The notes under the pieces were generated by a model, which was given only the letters and a program-made list of their open reading frames with translations, did not search any database and had not been told where the DNA came from. The position numbers and the translations under genes were made by a program. From positions 62,001 to 126,000 of the forward strand of contig NZ_VKKG01000002.1 in the NCBI RefSeq assembly GCF_007197885.1: 64,000 nt of DNA, given 5' to 3'. Origin of the DNA: Tessaracoccus rhinocerotis. Its GTDB lineage: Bacteria > Actinomycetota > Actinomycetes > Propionibacteriales > Propionibacteriaceae. Below, in pieces: positions 46,673-54,754 of the stretch (position 1 is the stretch's first letter; each line of letters opens with the position of its first letter).

Positions 46673-46688
46673 CACCTCTCAGGGTGCC

Positions 46689-47186
46689 TCAGGCGATCGC
46701 GGCGAGCGCGGCGTCGTAGTCGGGCTCCTGTGCGATCTCCGGGATCTGTTCGGTGTGGATGACCTGGCCGTCGGCGTCGATGACGACCACGGCGCGCGAG
46801 AGGAGGCCCTCAAGCAGTCCGTCGACCAGGGTGACCCCGTAGTCCTCGCCCAGCGTGTTGCGGTAGTCGGAGGCCACCACCACGTTGTCGATGCCCTCGG
46901 CGCCGCAGAAGCGGGCCTGCGCGAAGGGCAGGTCCCGCGAGACGCACAGGACGGTGGTGTTCTCCAGGTCCGCGGCGCGCTCGTTGAAGGTGCGCACGCT
47001 GGTGGCGCAGATGCCGGTGTCCAGGCTGGGGAAGATGTTCAGCACGAGCTTGCGGCCGGCGAAGTCGGAGCTCCTGACCGGGGCGAGGTCGGTGCCGACC
47101 AGTTCGAAGGCCGGGGCGACGGAGCCCACCTCGGGCAGTTCGCCGTGGGTGTTGACGGGGTTTCCCTTGTGAGTGATCTGTGTCAT
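46689..47186 (-). CDS. tpx: Thiol peroxidase
   Basis: 165-residue atypical 2-Cys peroxiredoxin that reduces hydrogen and lipid peroxides. Peroxidatic Cys60 in FPSLDTGICATSVRTF and resolving Cys94 in RFCGAEG, with the usual spacing. Start ATG at 47186; a Met nine codons earlier was rejected because MTQITHKG is the typical Tpx N-terminus. A strong terminator follows. It is divergent from ppk2. Confidence 0.95.
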   Translation of the reverse strand: MTQITHKGNPVNTHGELPEVGSVAPAFELVGTDLAPVRSSDFAGRKLVLNIFPSLDTGICATSVRTFNERAADLENTTVLCVSRDLPFAQARFCGAEGIDNVVVASDYRNTLGEDYGVTLVDGLLEGLLSRAVVVIDADGQVIHTEQIPEIAQEPDYDAALAAIA

Positions 47187-47238
47187 GGTCACGATCTTTG
47201 CCGATGCGACCAAATGTCGTCACGTCACGACGGCGGTT

Positions 47239-47271
47239 GGTCACCATTTGTTCACGCAGGGCTGACAGGGT
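47239..47271 (+). promoter_or_regulatory. PHO-box-like repeat and -10 of the ppk2 promoter
   Basis: Two adjacent 11-nt units, GGTCACCATTT (47239-47249) and GTTCACGCAGG (47250-47260), fit the PhoP unit. CAGGGT (47266-47271) begins 5 nt later, the same gap as at pstS, and ends 6 nt before the ppk2 ATG. Confidence 0.5.
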
Positions 47272-47277
47272 TGTCCC

Positions 47278-48210
47278 ATGAGCCAGAACCTGCGCGAGTT
47301 CATCGACAACATCCGCGACGAGGGCTACTCCGTCGGCGACGTCCACGGTGAGGACCAGTACCTGATCGACCCGCTGGGCAATGCTGTCGAGACGTGGCGG
47401 GACAAGTTCCCGTACGAGGAACTGCTGAGCCGCGCCGAGTACGAAGACGAGAAGCGGGCTCTCCAGATCGAACTGCTGAAGTTCCAGTACTCCGCCCAGG
47501 AGCAGGGCACCAAGCACATCCTGATCTTCGAGGGCCGTGACGCCGCGGGCAAGGGCGGCGCCATCAAGCGGTTCACCGAGCACCTGGATCCACGCTGGGC
47601 GCGGGTGGTGGCGCTGGCCAAGCCCACGGAGCGGGAGCGGGGACAGTGGTACTTCCAGCGCTACGTCCAGCACCTGCCGACCGAGGGGGAGATGGTCCTG
47701 TTCGACCGGTCCTGGTACAACCGCGCCGGGGTGGAGCGGGTGATGGGATTCTGTTCGGACGCGGAGTACGAGACCTTCATCCGGCAGGCGCCGCTGTTCG
47801 AGGAGATGCTGATCGAGTCCGGCATCTCCGTGACCAAGCTGTGGTTCTCGGTGACCCAGCGCGAGCAGCGCACCCGGTTCGCGATCCGCCAGATCGACCC
47901 GGTCCGACGGTGGAAGCTGTCCCCGATGGATCTCGAGTCGCTGGACCGGTGGGAGGCCTACACCGACGCCAAGGTGGCGATGCTGAAGGAGACCGACTCC
48001 CAGATCGCGCCCTGGTACCGGATCAAGTCCAACGACAAGAAGCGGGCCAGGCTGAACGCGATGAGGCTGTTCCTGGACCTCCACGACTACGAGGACAAGG
48101 ACCCGTCGGTGATCCCGGCCACGGACCCGCTGATCGTCCAGCGTGGGCGCAGGTCTCGCACCGGCGCCAAGGCGCCGGAGCACGACGAGCAGTCGGAGCG
48201 CGACGACTGA
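47278..48210 (+). CDS. ppk2: Polyphosphate kinase 2
   Basis: 310-residue PPK2 that phosphorylates nucleotides with polyphosphate. Walker A GRDAAGKGG (86-94), Walker B LFDRSWYNRAG (141-151), the lid WRIR-type region QREQRTRFAIR and the C-terminal IAPWYRIKSNDKKRARLNAM truncated here to its start. A single domain, so class I or III rather than the fused class II. No Shine-Dalgarno is seen; a -10-like element 6 nt upstream suggests a leaderless mRNA with a PHO-box ahead. Confidence 0.95.
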   Translation: MSQNLREFIDNIRDEGYSVGDVHGEDQYLIDPLGNAVETWRDKFPYEELLSRAEYEDEKRALQIELLKFQYSAQEQGTKHILIFEGRDAAGKGGAIKRFTEHLDPRWARVVALAKPTERERGQWYFQRYVQHLPTEGEMVLFDRSWYNRAGVERVMGFCSDAEYETFIRQAPLFEEMLIESGISVTKLWFSVTQREQRTRFAIRQIDPVRRWKLSPMDLESLDRWEAYTDAKVAMLKETDSQIAPWYRIKSNDKKRARLNAMRLFLDLHDYEDKDPSVIPATDPLIVQRGRRSRTGAKAPEHDEQSERDD

Positions 48211-48216
48211 GCCGAC

Positions 48217-48858
48217 TCAGGGCAGTTCGCCCAGCGCGGCGACGGCGTCGGCGAGCACGCGCAGGCCGTTGCTGTTGACGCGCTGGGAGTTGGCCGAAGG
48301 GCTGATGCCCTCGCGCTGGGCGACGGTGGCGTTGTCGAGGCCGTCGAGGAGCCCCTGGAGGCTCCTCCTGGTGCCGGGGCGCAGGCCGGCCGCGGCGGCC
48401 TCGACAAGGCGTACCAGCGCGTCGGCCGCAGGCGTCGCCATCGGACGCTCGTCCCGCACGGCCGTGCGCACCGAGCGGTAGCCGGGGTCGTCGGAGAGGC
48501 CCTCCACCCAGGCGATCGCCTCCCGGGCCAGGTACCACGCGCTGCCGTCCTGGATGCCGCGCTCGGCGTCGACCACTCGCACCTCGCCGCCACCCAGGCC
48601 GAACCGGAGGTCGGCGACGTCCAAGAGGGCGGCCCGCAGGCTCCAACCGGCCCGGAACGCCTCCCCGAGGCTGCCGTAGATGCCCTGCAACTCGTCCCCG
48701 ACCGTCACGCGGAGCGGGTCCAGGGCCGGGACGGCCGCGTTGGTGACCTCGATCGCGTCGAGCACGGCCGCGTGGCTGCGCGTCCGGTCACCGAGCCTGG
48801 AGCCGACGAGGTCGGCCAGCAGGGCAACACAGTTAGCGTATTCCTTCATCTTTGCCAT
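48217..48858 (-). CDS. SatD family protein
   Basis: 213 residues. The N-terminus ALLADLVGSRLGDRTR and VTVGDELQGIYG match the SatD family, which has a nucleotidyl-cyclase-like or polymerase-like core of unknown role. The C-terminal third (ATVAQREGISPSANSQRVNSNG) reads as a helix-turn-helix, so it may bind DNA. A quasi-palindrome overlaps its -10. The start ATG at 48858 is 6 nt after TAGTAT, giving a leaderless mRNA. Confidence 0.75.
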   Translation of the reverse strand: MAKMKEYANCVALLADLVGSRLGDRTRSHAAVLDAIEVTNAAVPALDPLRVTVGDELQGIYGSLGEAFRAGWSLRAALLDVADLRFGLGGGEVRVVDAERGIQDGSAWYLAREAIAWVEGLSDDPGYRSVRTAVRDERPMATPAADALVRLVEAAAAGLRPGTRRSLQGLLDGLDNATVAQREGISPSANSQRVNSNGLRVLADAVAALGELP

Positions 48859-48861
48859 GTG

Positions 48862-48874
48862 AAGATACTACCTT
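48862..48874 (-). promoter_or_regulatory. satD -10 element within a quasi-palindrome
   Basis: AAGATACTACCTT on the plus strand is a near-perfect inverted repeat. It contains TAGTAT (minus strand, 48870-48865), 6 nt before the satD ATG. It is placed to act as an operator. Confidence 0.4.
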
Positions 48875-48968
48875 AATCCCACGAGCTTGAAGCCGCGCGC
48901 TGAAGGGTGGGTGTCGGTGTGCCGTGGGAGAATTCCTCGTAGACCGGAACCCGACCCGAGGAGGGACG

Positions 48969-49364
48969 TTGCTCGATCTCGTGCTGAAGTCGCTGGTCAT
49001 TGCGGCCGGCTTCGGGCTGGCGGTGCCCGTCGGTACGCCCGCGGTCCGCGCCCTGCTGAAGCGGGTGGAGCGGCGGCAGCAGGCGCAGGAGGCGGGAGTG
49101 CCGGGGCTGCTGCTTGCGGAGAAGGAGCTCGCCGGTGGCTACTGGATCGGCCTGCTCGAGCGGGCGGCACTGTTCGCGTGCGTGCTCACCGGCTTTCCCG
49201 CCGGCATCGCCGTCGTGCTGGGTGTCAAGAGCATCGGCCGCTACCCCGAGCTGCGCACGCCCACCGGCAGGAAGGGTGAGCTGTTCATCATCGGCACGTT
49301 CGCCAGCATGCTGTGGGCATCGGCGTTCGCGGGGCTGGCCTACGGGGTGGTCCGGCTGTGGTGA
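48969..49364 (+). CDS. Small membrane protein, function unknown
   Basis: 131 residues with about three hydrophobic segments (1-20, 58-80, 98-128) and a charged cytosolic loop with a short Arg/Gln-rich helix (RVERRQQAQE). LGVKSIGRYPEL and GRKGELFIIG are conserved-looking loops. No function recognised. I chose the TTG at 48969 because GAGGAGGGAC lies immediately upstream; a GTG at 48924 would add 15 residues with no ribosome site. The next gene overlaps its stop (GTGA). Confidence 0.7.
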   Translation: MLDLVLKSLVIAAGFGLAVPVGTPAVRALLKRVERRQQAQEAGVPGLLLAEKELAGGYWIGLLERAALFACVLTGFPAGIAVVLGVKSIGRYPELRTPTGRKGELFIIGTFASMLWASAFAGLAYGVVRLW

Positions 49365-49924
49365 GCGAACTCCTGCCCGGTGCGGTGGTCGACGAACTCC
49401 TGGAGCGATGGACCGAACCGCACCGGCACTACCACTCCACCAGCCACCTGCGCGCCGGTCTGGAGGCGCTGGACCTGCTCGGCGGCGGGCCGACGGAGCG
49501 CGTGGCCTTCTGGTTCCACGACGCCGTCCACTCCAACACCACACCCGCCGACGAGACCGCCTCGGCCGAGTTGGCCGGTTCCCTGCTCGCCGGGCACCTG
49601 CCCGCGGCCGAGATCGCCGAGGTGCGCAGGCTGATCATGCTGACCACCCACCACCAGCCGGACGTCACTGACCTGCCCGGCAGCCGTCTGTGCGACGCGG
49701 ACCTGAGCGGCATGGGGTCGTCGTGGGAGGACTACCTGGTCAACATCGCGGGCATCCGGGCCGAGCTCCCCGTCATCGACGACGAGCAGTGGCGCCACGG
49801 CAGGTCCAGGTTCCTCGAGGGGTTCCTGGCCCCCGAGTGGCTGTTCCACACCGCTCGTGGCAGGGAGCTGTGGGAGGCCCGTGCCAGGGCCAACATGGAA
49901 CGCGAGCTGGACCTGCTGCGCTGA
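49361..49924 (+). CDS. HD-domain metal-dependent hydrolase-like protein
   Basis: 187-residue HD-superfamily protein. Metal ligands are visible in RHYHSTSHL (near 29), FWFHDAVH (HD near 57) and the later TTHH and DADLSGMG. This compact group is annotated only as predicted metal-dependent phosphohydrolases. The GTG start overlaps the stop of the membrane protein gene, so the two are translationally coupled. Confidence 0.8.
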   Translation: MSELLPGAVVDELLERWTEPHRHYHSTSHLRAGLEALDLLGGGPTERVAFWFHDAVHSNTTPADETASAELAGSLLAGHLPAAEIAEVRRLIMLTTHHQPDVTDLPGSRLCDADLSGMGSSWEDYLVNIAGIRAELPVIDDEQWRHGRSRFLEGFLAPEWLFHTARGRELWEARARANMERELDLLR

Positions 49925-49976
49925 GGCCCCCCGCGGCTGGCTGAAAGCGCATTCTCCAGGCGCTGCCCTCGGATGG

Positions 49977-51146
49977 TCAACGCGCCCAGGGAGCGCCGAG
50001 GTCGGTGAAGGAACGCAGTTGCGACGCCACCTGCTCGCACCAATGCTCAACCTCATGGACCACGGGGTGGCGGCCGGCGGAGTCGGTGCGCCACTCGACG
50101 TGCCGGTCCCCGATGGGCGTGGGGTCCGGTGCCGTGCGCACCGCCTCCAGCACCCGCATGAAGGCGCCGGAGTCCTCCAGTGAGCTGAGCAGTGCCGTCT
50201 CGGGGTCGGCGACGTGGTCCAGCAGGTTCTGCAACAGGGGCGTGGTGCTGCACTCGATGCGGCGGGTGCCGGCGGCGTTGGCGACCTCCACCACGTCCAG
50301 CTTGTAGTAGAACGTGATGGACCCCGACGAGCCGTGCACGACCACGCGGGGCTGGGTCTGCTCCGCCGCGCACAGCGTCAGGCCCGCCGCGATCCGGGTC
50401 CCGCGCGCGGTGGTGACCGCCACCGAGGAGGTGTCGTCGGCCTCGATGTCGTGGGCGCGGTACAGGTCGAGCGAGACCTCCGAGACGTCCTCGCTCCGGC
50501 GCGACCCGTCGATGCGCAGGGCGGTCGCGATCGCGTGTGACAAGGGGTTTGTCACCACTCCGTCCACCACTGGCAGCCCGCGGAACGTCCGCCGACCGGC
50601 CCAGGTGGAGCGCTCGTAGTAGGAGGTGGCCCGCAGCCAGGTACCGACGACGCCGATGCCGGTGACCTCTCCGATCTCGCCCGCCGCGATGGCCCGGTCG
50701 ATCACGGCGTAGGACGACGACCCGAGGCTCTGGAAGCCCACCTGGACGGTTCGCCCGGTCTCCCGGACCACTTCGCACAGTTCGGAGAACTCCGCCAGCG
50801 ACACGGTCGGCGGCTTCTCCAGGAGCACGTTGCTGCCGGCGCGCAGGGCCAGCTCGGCGAGGCCGCGGTGGGTATGCAGTGGCGTGGAGATGATGACAAC
50901 GTCCGGGACGTCGTCGGCGAGCAGGTCCTCGAGCGAGGCGAACCGTGGGGTCGTGCCCACCAGTTCCTCCGACCTGCCGGTGGGTGGCGAGGGGTCGGCT
51001 ACGGCCACGAGCCGGCAACGCCCGGCGCGGAGGAGGGGTTGCAGCGCCAACAGGTGTTGCAGGCCGAACCCGTTCACGCCCACCAGTGCAACGCTGCTGG
51101 CTGACGGGGGTGGCGAACCGTTTCGCCGGGTGCTAGTCTCACTCAT
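49977..51146 (-). CDS. Gfo/Idh/MocA family oxidoreductase
   Basis: 389-residue NAD(P)-dependent sugar or polyol dehydrogenase. Rossmann strand VALVGVNGFGLQHLLAL near 19, catalytic Lys in LLEKPPTVS and the C-terminal alpha/beta domain. It is divergent from the uronate transporter and shares its control region, with a LacI-type operator 3 bp from its start codon. A role in hexuronate conversion, for example replacing fructuronate reductase (UxuB), is inference. Confidence 0.83.
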   Translation of the reverse strand: MSETSTRRNGSPPPSASSVALVGVNGFGLQHLLALQPLLRAGRCRLVAVADPSPPTGRSEELVGTTPRFASLEDLLADDVPDVVIISTPLHTHRGLAELALRAGSNVLLEKPPTVSLAEFSELCEVVRETGRTVQVGFQSLGSSSYAVIDRAIAAGEIGEVTGIGVVGTWLRATSYYERSTWAGRRTFRGLPVVDGVVTNPLSHAIATALRIDGSRRSEDVSEVSLDLYRAHDIEADDTSSVAVTTARGTRIAAGLTLCAAEQTQPRVVVHGSSGSITFYYKLDVVEVANAAGTRRIECSTTPLLQNLLDHVADPETALLSSLEDSGAFMRVLEAVRTAPDPTPIGDRHVEWRTDSAGRHPVVHEVEHWCEQVASQLRSFTDLGAPWAR

Positions 51147-51148
51147 GT

Positions 51149-51162
51149 TGAAAGCGGTTTCC
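51149..51162. promoter_or_regulatory. LacI-type operator, site A
   Basis: TGAAAGCGGTTTCC, an imperfect inverted repeat just upstream of the Gfo/Idh/MocA start codon, in the 179-bp divergent control region. Confidence 0.5.
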
Positions 51163-51217
51163 CGAAACCTGTCGATTTGGTCTGATCAGATGGACAGGGG
51201 TCAGCGTAGCAGTCGGA

Positions 51218-51229
51218 GAAAGCGCTAAC
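51218..51229. promoter_or_regulatory. LacI-type operator, site B
   Basis: GAAAGCGCTAAC with palindromic core AGCGCT, about 68 bp from site A and about 97 bp before the first permease gene. The same core lies before the LacI gene at 56171. Confidence 0.55.
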
Positions 51230-51325
51230 AGCAGTGTCGCTGGAAGCTCTGGGACGTCGACGAGGATCACCCGAGGAGAGAAGTGAAGCAGCCATCCACC
51301 CATCCGAGGCAGGAACGGGGACGCC

Positions 51326-52261
51326 ATGTCCGTTCTCAGTGAACTGGGCAGCCTCCGCAAGTCGAAGTCTCTCGACCGGGGCCCCTCGCAGCGCCACGAC
51401 GGCAAGTGGGCGCTGTTCTTCCTGGCGCCCTGGTTCGTCGGGCTCGTGCTCATCGTCGCGGGACCGCTGCTGGCCTCGCTCTACCTGTCGCTGACCGACT
51501 ACGACCTGCTGTCCAACGCGAACTTCATCGGCCTCGAGAACTACGTCGAGATGTTCGGTGACAGGCGGCTGCGCAAGTCGCTGGTTGTCACGTTCACCTA
51601 CGTGATCGTCTCCGTGCCGCTGCAGCTGATGGCCGCACTCGGGCTCGCGCTGCTGCTGGACCGCGGACTGCGAGGGCTGGCCATCTACCGGTCCGCGTTC
51701 TACCTGCCCTCCCTGCTCGGCTCCTCCGTCGCGATCGCGATCCTGTGGCGCCAGATCTTCGGGGCGGACGGGCTCGTGAACCAGCTCCTGGCAGTCATCG
51801 GGATCGACGGGCCGGGGTGGATCTCCCACCCGGACTACGCACTCGGGACGCTGATGGTCCTGAACGTGTGGACCTTCGGCTCCCCGATGGTGATCTTCCT
51901 GGCCGGCCTGCGCCAGATCCCCACCATGTACTACGAGGCCGCCTCACTCGACGGCGCCAGCAAGCTGCAGCAGTTCTTCACCATCACCCTGCCGCTGCTG
52001 TCACCGATCATCTTCTTCAACCTCGTCCTGCAGGTCATCAACGCCTTCCAGACGTTCACGCAGTCCTACATCGTCTCGAACGGCACCGGCGGCCCAGTTG
52101 ACTCGACGCTGTTCTACACGCTGTACCTCTACCAGGAGGGCTTCGGCAACCTGAACATGGGCTACGCCTCCGCGATGGCCTGGCTGCTGCTGGTGATCAT
52201 CGCCGGCATGACCGCCGCCAACTTCCTGCTCTCCAAGTACTGGGTGTTCTACAATGACTGA
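51326..52261 (+). CDS. ABC sugar transporter permease 1 (MalF/UgpA type)
   Basis: 311-residue CUT1-type permease with six helices. N-terminal FLAPWFVGLVLIVAGPLL, then FIGLENYVEMF, and the EAA loop YYEAASLDGASKLQQFF. Start ATG at 51326 has GGAACGGGGACG upstream. It pairs with the permease that overlaps its end and the binding protein further on. No ATPase is encoded, so a shared MsiK-type ATPase from elsewhere must serve it. Confidence 0.9.
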   Translation: MSVLSELGSLRKSKSLDRGPSQRHDGKWALFFLAPWFVGLVLIVAGPLLASLYLSLTDYDLLSNANFIGLENYVEMFGDRRLRKSLVVTFTYVIVSVPLQLMAALGLALLLDRGLRGLAIYRSAFYLPSLLGSSVAIAILWRQIFGADGLVNQLLAVIGIDGPGWISHPDYALGTLMVLNVWTFGSPMVIFLAGLRQIPTMYYEAASLDGASKLQQFFTITLPLLSPIIFFNLVLQVINAFQTFTQSYIVSNGTGGPVDSTLFYTLYLYQEGFGNLNMGYASAMAWLLLVIIAGMTAANFLLSKYWVFYND

Positions 52262-53180
52262 CCTCAAGCACGCGCCGCAGTCGGCCGAAGTCGAACCGCT
52301 CTTCCAGGAGCCGCAGCCCAGCTCGGAGGCCCGTCGCCGCCGCTCCATGCGCTGGCACCGCGTCCGCGGCGTCGCGAAGCACGTCGGGCTCGTCCTGGCC
52401 GCCTTCGTGATGCTCTACCCGCTGCTGTGGATGGTGGCCAGCTCGATCAAGCCCGACGCCCTGATCTTCCGCGAGCCCTGGCTGATCCCCTCCGAGGTCA
52501 GCCTCGAGAACTACACGCAGGGCTGGAACGCGCTGCTGCACCCCTTCAGCCACTACCTGGCCAACTCGTTCCTTGTGGTGCTCGGGGCGGTGCTGGGCAA
52601 CCTCGTCTCGTGCACCTTGGCGGCCTACGCGTTTGCCCGGCTCAAGTTCCGGCTGCGCAACCTGTGGTTCGCGATCATGCTGATGTCGATCATGCTGCCC
52701 ATCCACGTGATCATCGTCCCGCAGTACATCCTGTTCTCCGAGCTCGGCTGGATCAACACCTTCGCACCGCTCATCGTGCCCAAGCTGCTGGCCACCGACG
52801 CGTTCTTCGTGTTCCTGCTCGTGCAGTTCTTCCGGGGCGTCCCCAGGGAACTTGACGAGGCCGCCACCATCGACGGCGCGAACCACCTGCGCATCTTCTT
52901 CCAGGTGATGCTGCCGCTGGCCACGCCCGCGCTCGCCACCACCGCGATCTTCACGTTCATCTGGACCTGGAACGACTTCTTCAGCCAGTTGATCTTCCTG
53001 ACCAAGCCGGACATGTACACGGTGCCCATCGCGCTGCGTTCGTTCCTGGACTCCACCGGCCAGAGCTCGTGGGGCGCGATGTTCGCGATGTCGATCGTCT
53101 CGCTCATCCCGCTGTTCCTGGTCTTCCTGTTCGGCCAGCGCTACCTCGTGCGAGGGATCGCAACCACCGGACTCAAGTGA
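52254..53180 (+). CDS. ABC sugar transporter permease 2 (MalG/UgpE type)
   Basis: 308-residue CUT1-type permease with six helices. Features: LYPLLWMVASSIKPD near the N-terminus, IVPQYILFSELGWINT, and the EAA loop ELDEAATIDGANHLRIFF. The ATG overlaps the previous gene by 8 nt. N-terminal 35 residues are polar and charged. Confidence 0.9.
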   Translation: MTDLKHAPQSAEVEPLFQEPQPSSEARRRRSMRWHRVRGVAKHVGLVLAAFVMLYPLLWMVASSIKPDALIFREPWLIPSEVSLENYTQGWNALLHPFSHYLANSFLVVLGAVLGNLVSCTLAAYAFARLKFRLRNLWFAIMLMSIMLPIHVIIVPQYILFSELGWINTFAPLIVPKLLATDAFFVFLLVQFFRGVPRELDEAATIDGANHLRIFFQVMLPLATPALATTAIFTFIWTWNDFFSQLIFLTKPDMYTVPIALRSFLDSTGQSSWGAMFAMSIVSLIPLFLVFLFGQRYLVRGIATTGLK

Positions 53181-53289
53181 TGCCCCCAACCACCCGACCC
53201 TGTCCCTACGAACCCAGTCCAAGTCTCGCTCCCGCCGAGGGTCGAGCCGGTAGCACCGCTGCCGAACACCGAGAGATGAAGGAACAGAC

Positions 53290-54669
53290 ATGACCAGCAG
53301 GACACCCTGGAAGCGGATGGCAGCGTTGCTCGCCGCATCCACCCTCGCCCTCACGGCCTGCGGCCAGGCGGACAACCTCGCCGAGGACGAAGAGACGACC
53401 GCCCCTGTGCAGACCGCCCAGGAAACCGAGACCGATCAGCCCCCCGCCACCGAGGGCGACGGGGGTGGAGAGCCCGGTGAGGCCACCATCCGCTTCGCCT
53501 GGTGGGGTTCCGACTCCCGCCACCAGATGAACCAGCAGCTGATCGACGCCTTCGAGGCCGAGCACCCGAACATCACCGTCGTGCCCGACTACACCGACTG
53601 GGGCGGCTACTGGGACAAGCTCGCCACGCAGACCGCCGCCGGCGACACCCCCGACGTGATGATGCAGGAGGAGCGCTACCTGCGCGAGTACGCCGACCGT
53701 GGCATCCTGGCCAACCTGAACGACTTCGACGTCGACACCTCCAAGATCGACCCGTCGATCCTGGGCAGCGGCGAGTTCAGCGACGGCCTCTGGGGCATCG
53801 CGACCGGCGTCAACGTTCGCGTCATGATGGCCGATCCGGAGGTCTTCGCCGCGGCGGGCGTCGAGATGCCCGACGACAAGACCTGGACGTGGGACGACTA
53901 CAACGAGATCATGAGCCAGATCTCCGCCAACACCGAGGACGGCGTCTACGGCGCCCAGGACTTCGGCATCCCGGAGTCCGTCGAGCTCACAGTCTGGGCG
54001 CGCCAGCACGGCCAGGACCTTTGGGATCCCTCGGGCGAGATCGGCTTCGACCCCGAGACCATGGCTGCTCGCTGGCAGGTCACCCTTGACCTGATCGAGG
54101 CCGGGGGCGCCCCCGAGGTCAGCCAGGGCCTCGAGATCAACGCCGCCGGGCCCGAGCAGTCGCTCGTCGCCACGGGACGCGGGGCGATTTCCCCGTTCTG
54201 GAGCAACCAGCTCGAGGCGATCACGAGCGCCGCGGGGCACGAGCTCCAGCTGCTGCGCTACCCGGGTGAGTCCCAGTTCGAGCGCCAGGGCCTGTTCCTG
54301 AAGCCGGCCATGGCGCTGTCCATGTCCGCCTCGTCGGAGTACCCGGAGGAAGCGGCACTCTTCCTGGACTGGATGCTGAACAGCCCCGAGGCGGGCGAGA
54401 TCATCCTCTCCGACCGTGGCCTCCCGGCGAACCTGGATGTCCGTGCCCACATCATGGACCAGCTGGGCGAGGCCGACCAGCAGGCGGCCCAGTTCGTCGA
54501 GGACGTCTCCGCCGACATCCTCGACTCCGCGAACACGCCGCCCCGTGGCGCCGGTGAGGTCAACAGCCTCCTCCAGCGCATCAACGAGGAGGTCCTGTTC
54601 GGCCAGATCACACCCCAGGAGGGTGCGGAGCGCTTCATCGAGGAAGCCTCCGCCATCACCGGCGACTGA
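53290..54669 (+). CDS. ABC sugar-binding lipoprotein
   Basis: 459-residue lipoprotein (lipobox LTAC, Cys about 21), with an acidic Thr/Gln/Pro/Gly-rich linker to about 60 and then a bacterial extracellular solute-binding domain. FAWWGSDSRHQMNQQLIDAFE, DVMMQEERYLREYAD and TWDDYNEIM are typical of CUT1 binding proteins. It is encoded after the permeases, separated by 109 bp. By association with uxaC the ligand may be a uronic acid or oligouronide. A strong hairpin follows the gene. Confidence 0.88.
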   Translation: MTSRTPWKRMAALLAASTLALTACGQADNLAEDEETTAPVQTAQETETDQPPATEGDGGGEPGEATIRFAWWGSDSRHQMNQQLIDAFEAEHPNITVVPDYTDWGGYWDKLATQTAAGDTPDVMMQEERYLREYADRGILANLNDFDVDTSKIDPSILGSGEFSDGLWGIATGVNVRVMMADPEVFAAAGVEMPDDKTWTWDDYNEIMSQISANTEDGVYGAQDFGIPESVELTVWARQHGQDLWDPSGEIGFDPETMAARWQVTLDLIEAGGAPEVSQGLEINAAGPEQSLVATGRGAISPFWSNQLEAITSAAGHELQLLRYPGESQFERQGLFLKPAMALSMSASSEYPEEAALFLDWMLNSPEAGEIILSDRGLPANLDVRAHIMDQLGEADQQAAQFVEDVSADILDSANTPPRGAGEVNSLLQRINEEVLFGQITPQEGAERFIEEASAITGD

Positions 54670-54681
54670 CCGCGTGCAGTG

Positions 54682-54713
54682 ACGGGCCGGGAGCCATTGC
54701 GCTCCCGGCCCGT
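54682..54713 (+). terminator. Hairpin after the binding-protein gene
   Basis: Perfect 13-bp stem (ACGGGCCGGGAGC and GCTCCCGGCCCGT) with a 6-nt loop, 12 nt after the stop codon and before uxaC. No U-tract follows, so it may be an mRNA-stabilising stem or a weak terminator. Confidence 0.5.
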
Positions 54714-54754
54714 CCCCGCAAGCCCCACGAGCCGAGCCACCGTCGAAGGAACCC

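Noticed and set aside
48924..48968. GTG start at 48924 for the small membrane protein
   Set aside because: It lacks a ribosome binding site; GAGGAGGGAC is placed for the TTG at 48969.
49942..49955. A fourth TGAAAGCGC site between the HD-hydrolase and Gfo/Idh genes
   Set aside because: It lies between two convergent gene ends with no promoter nearby, and the right half does not complete the palindrome. Probably chance.
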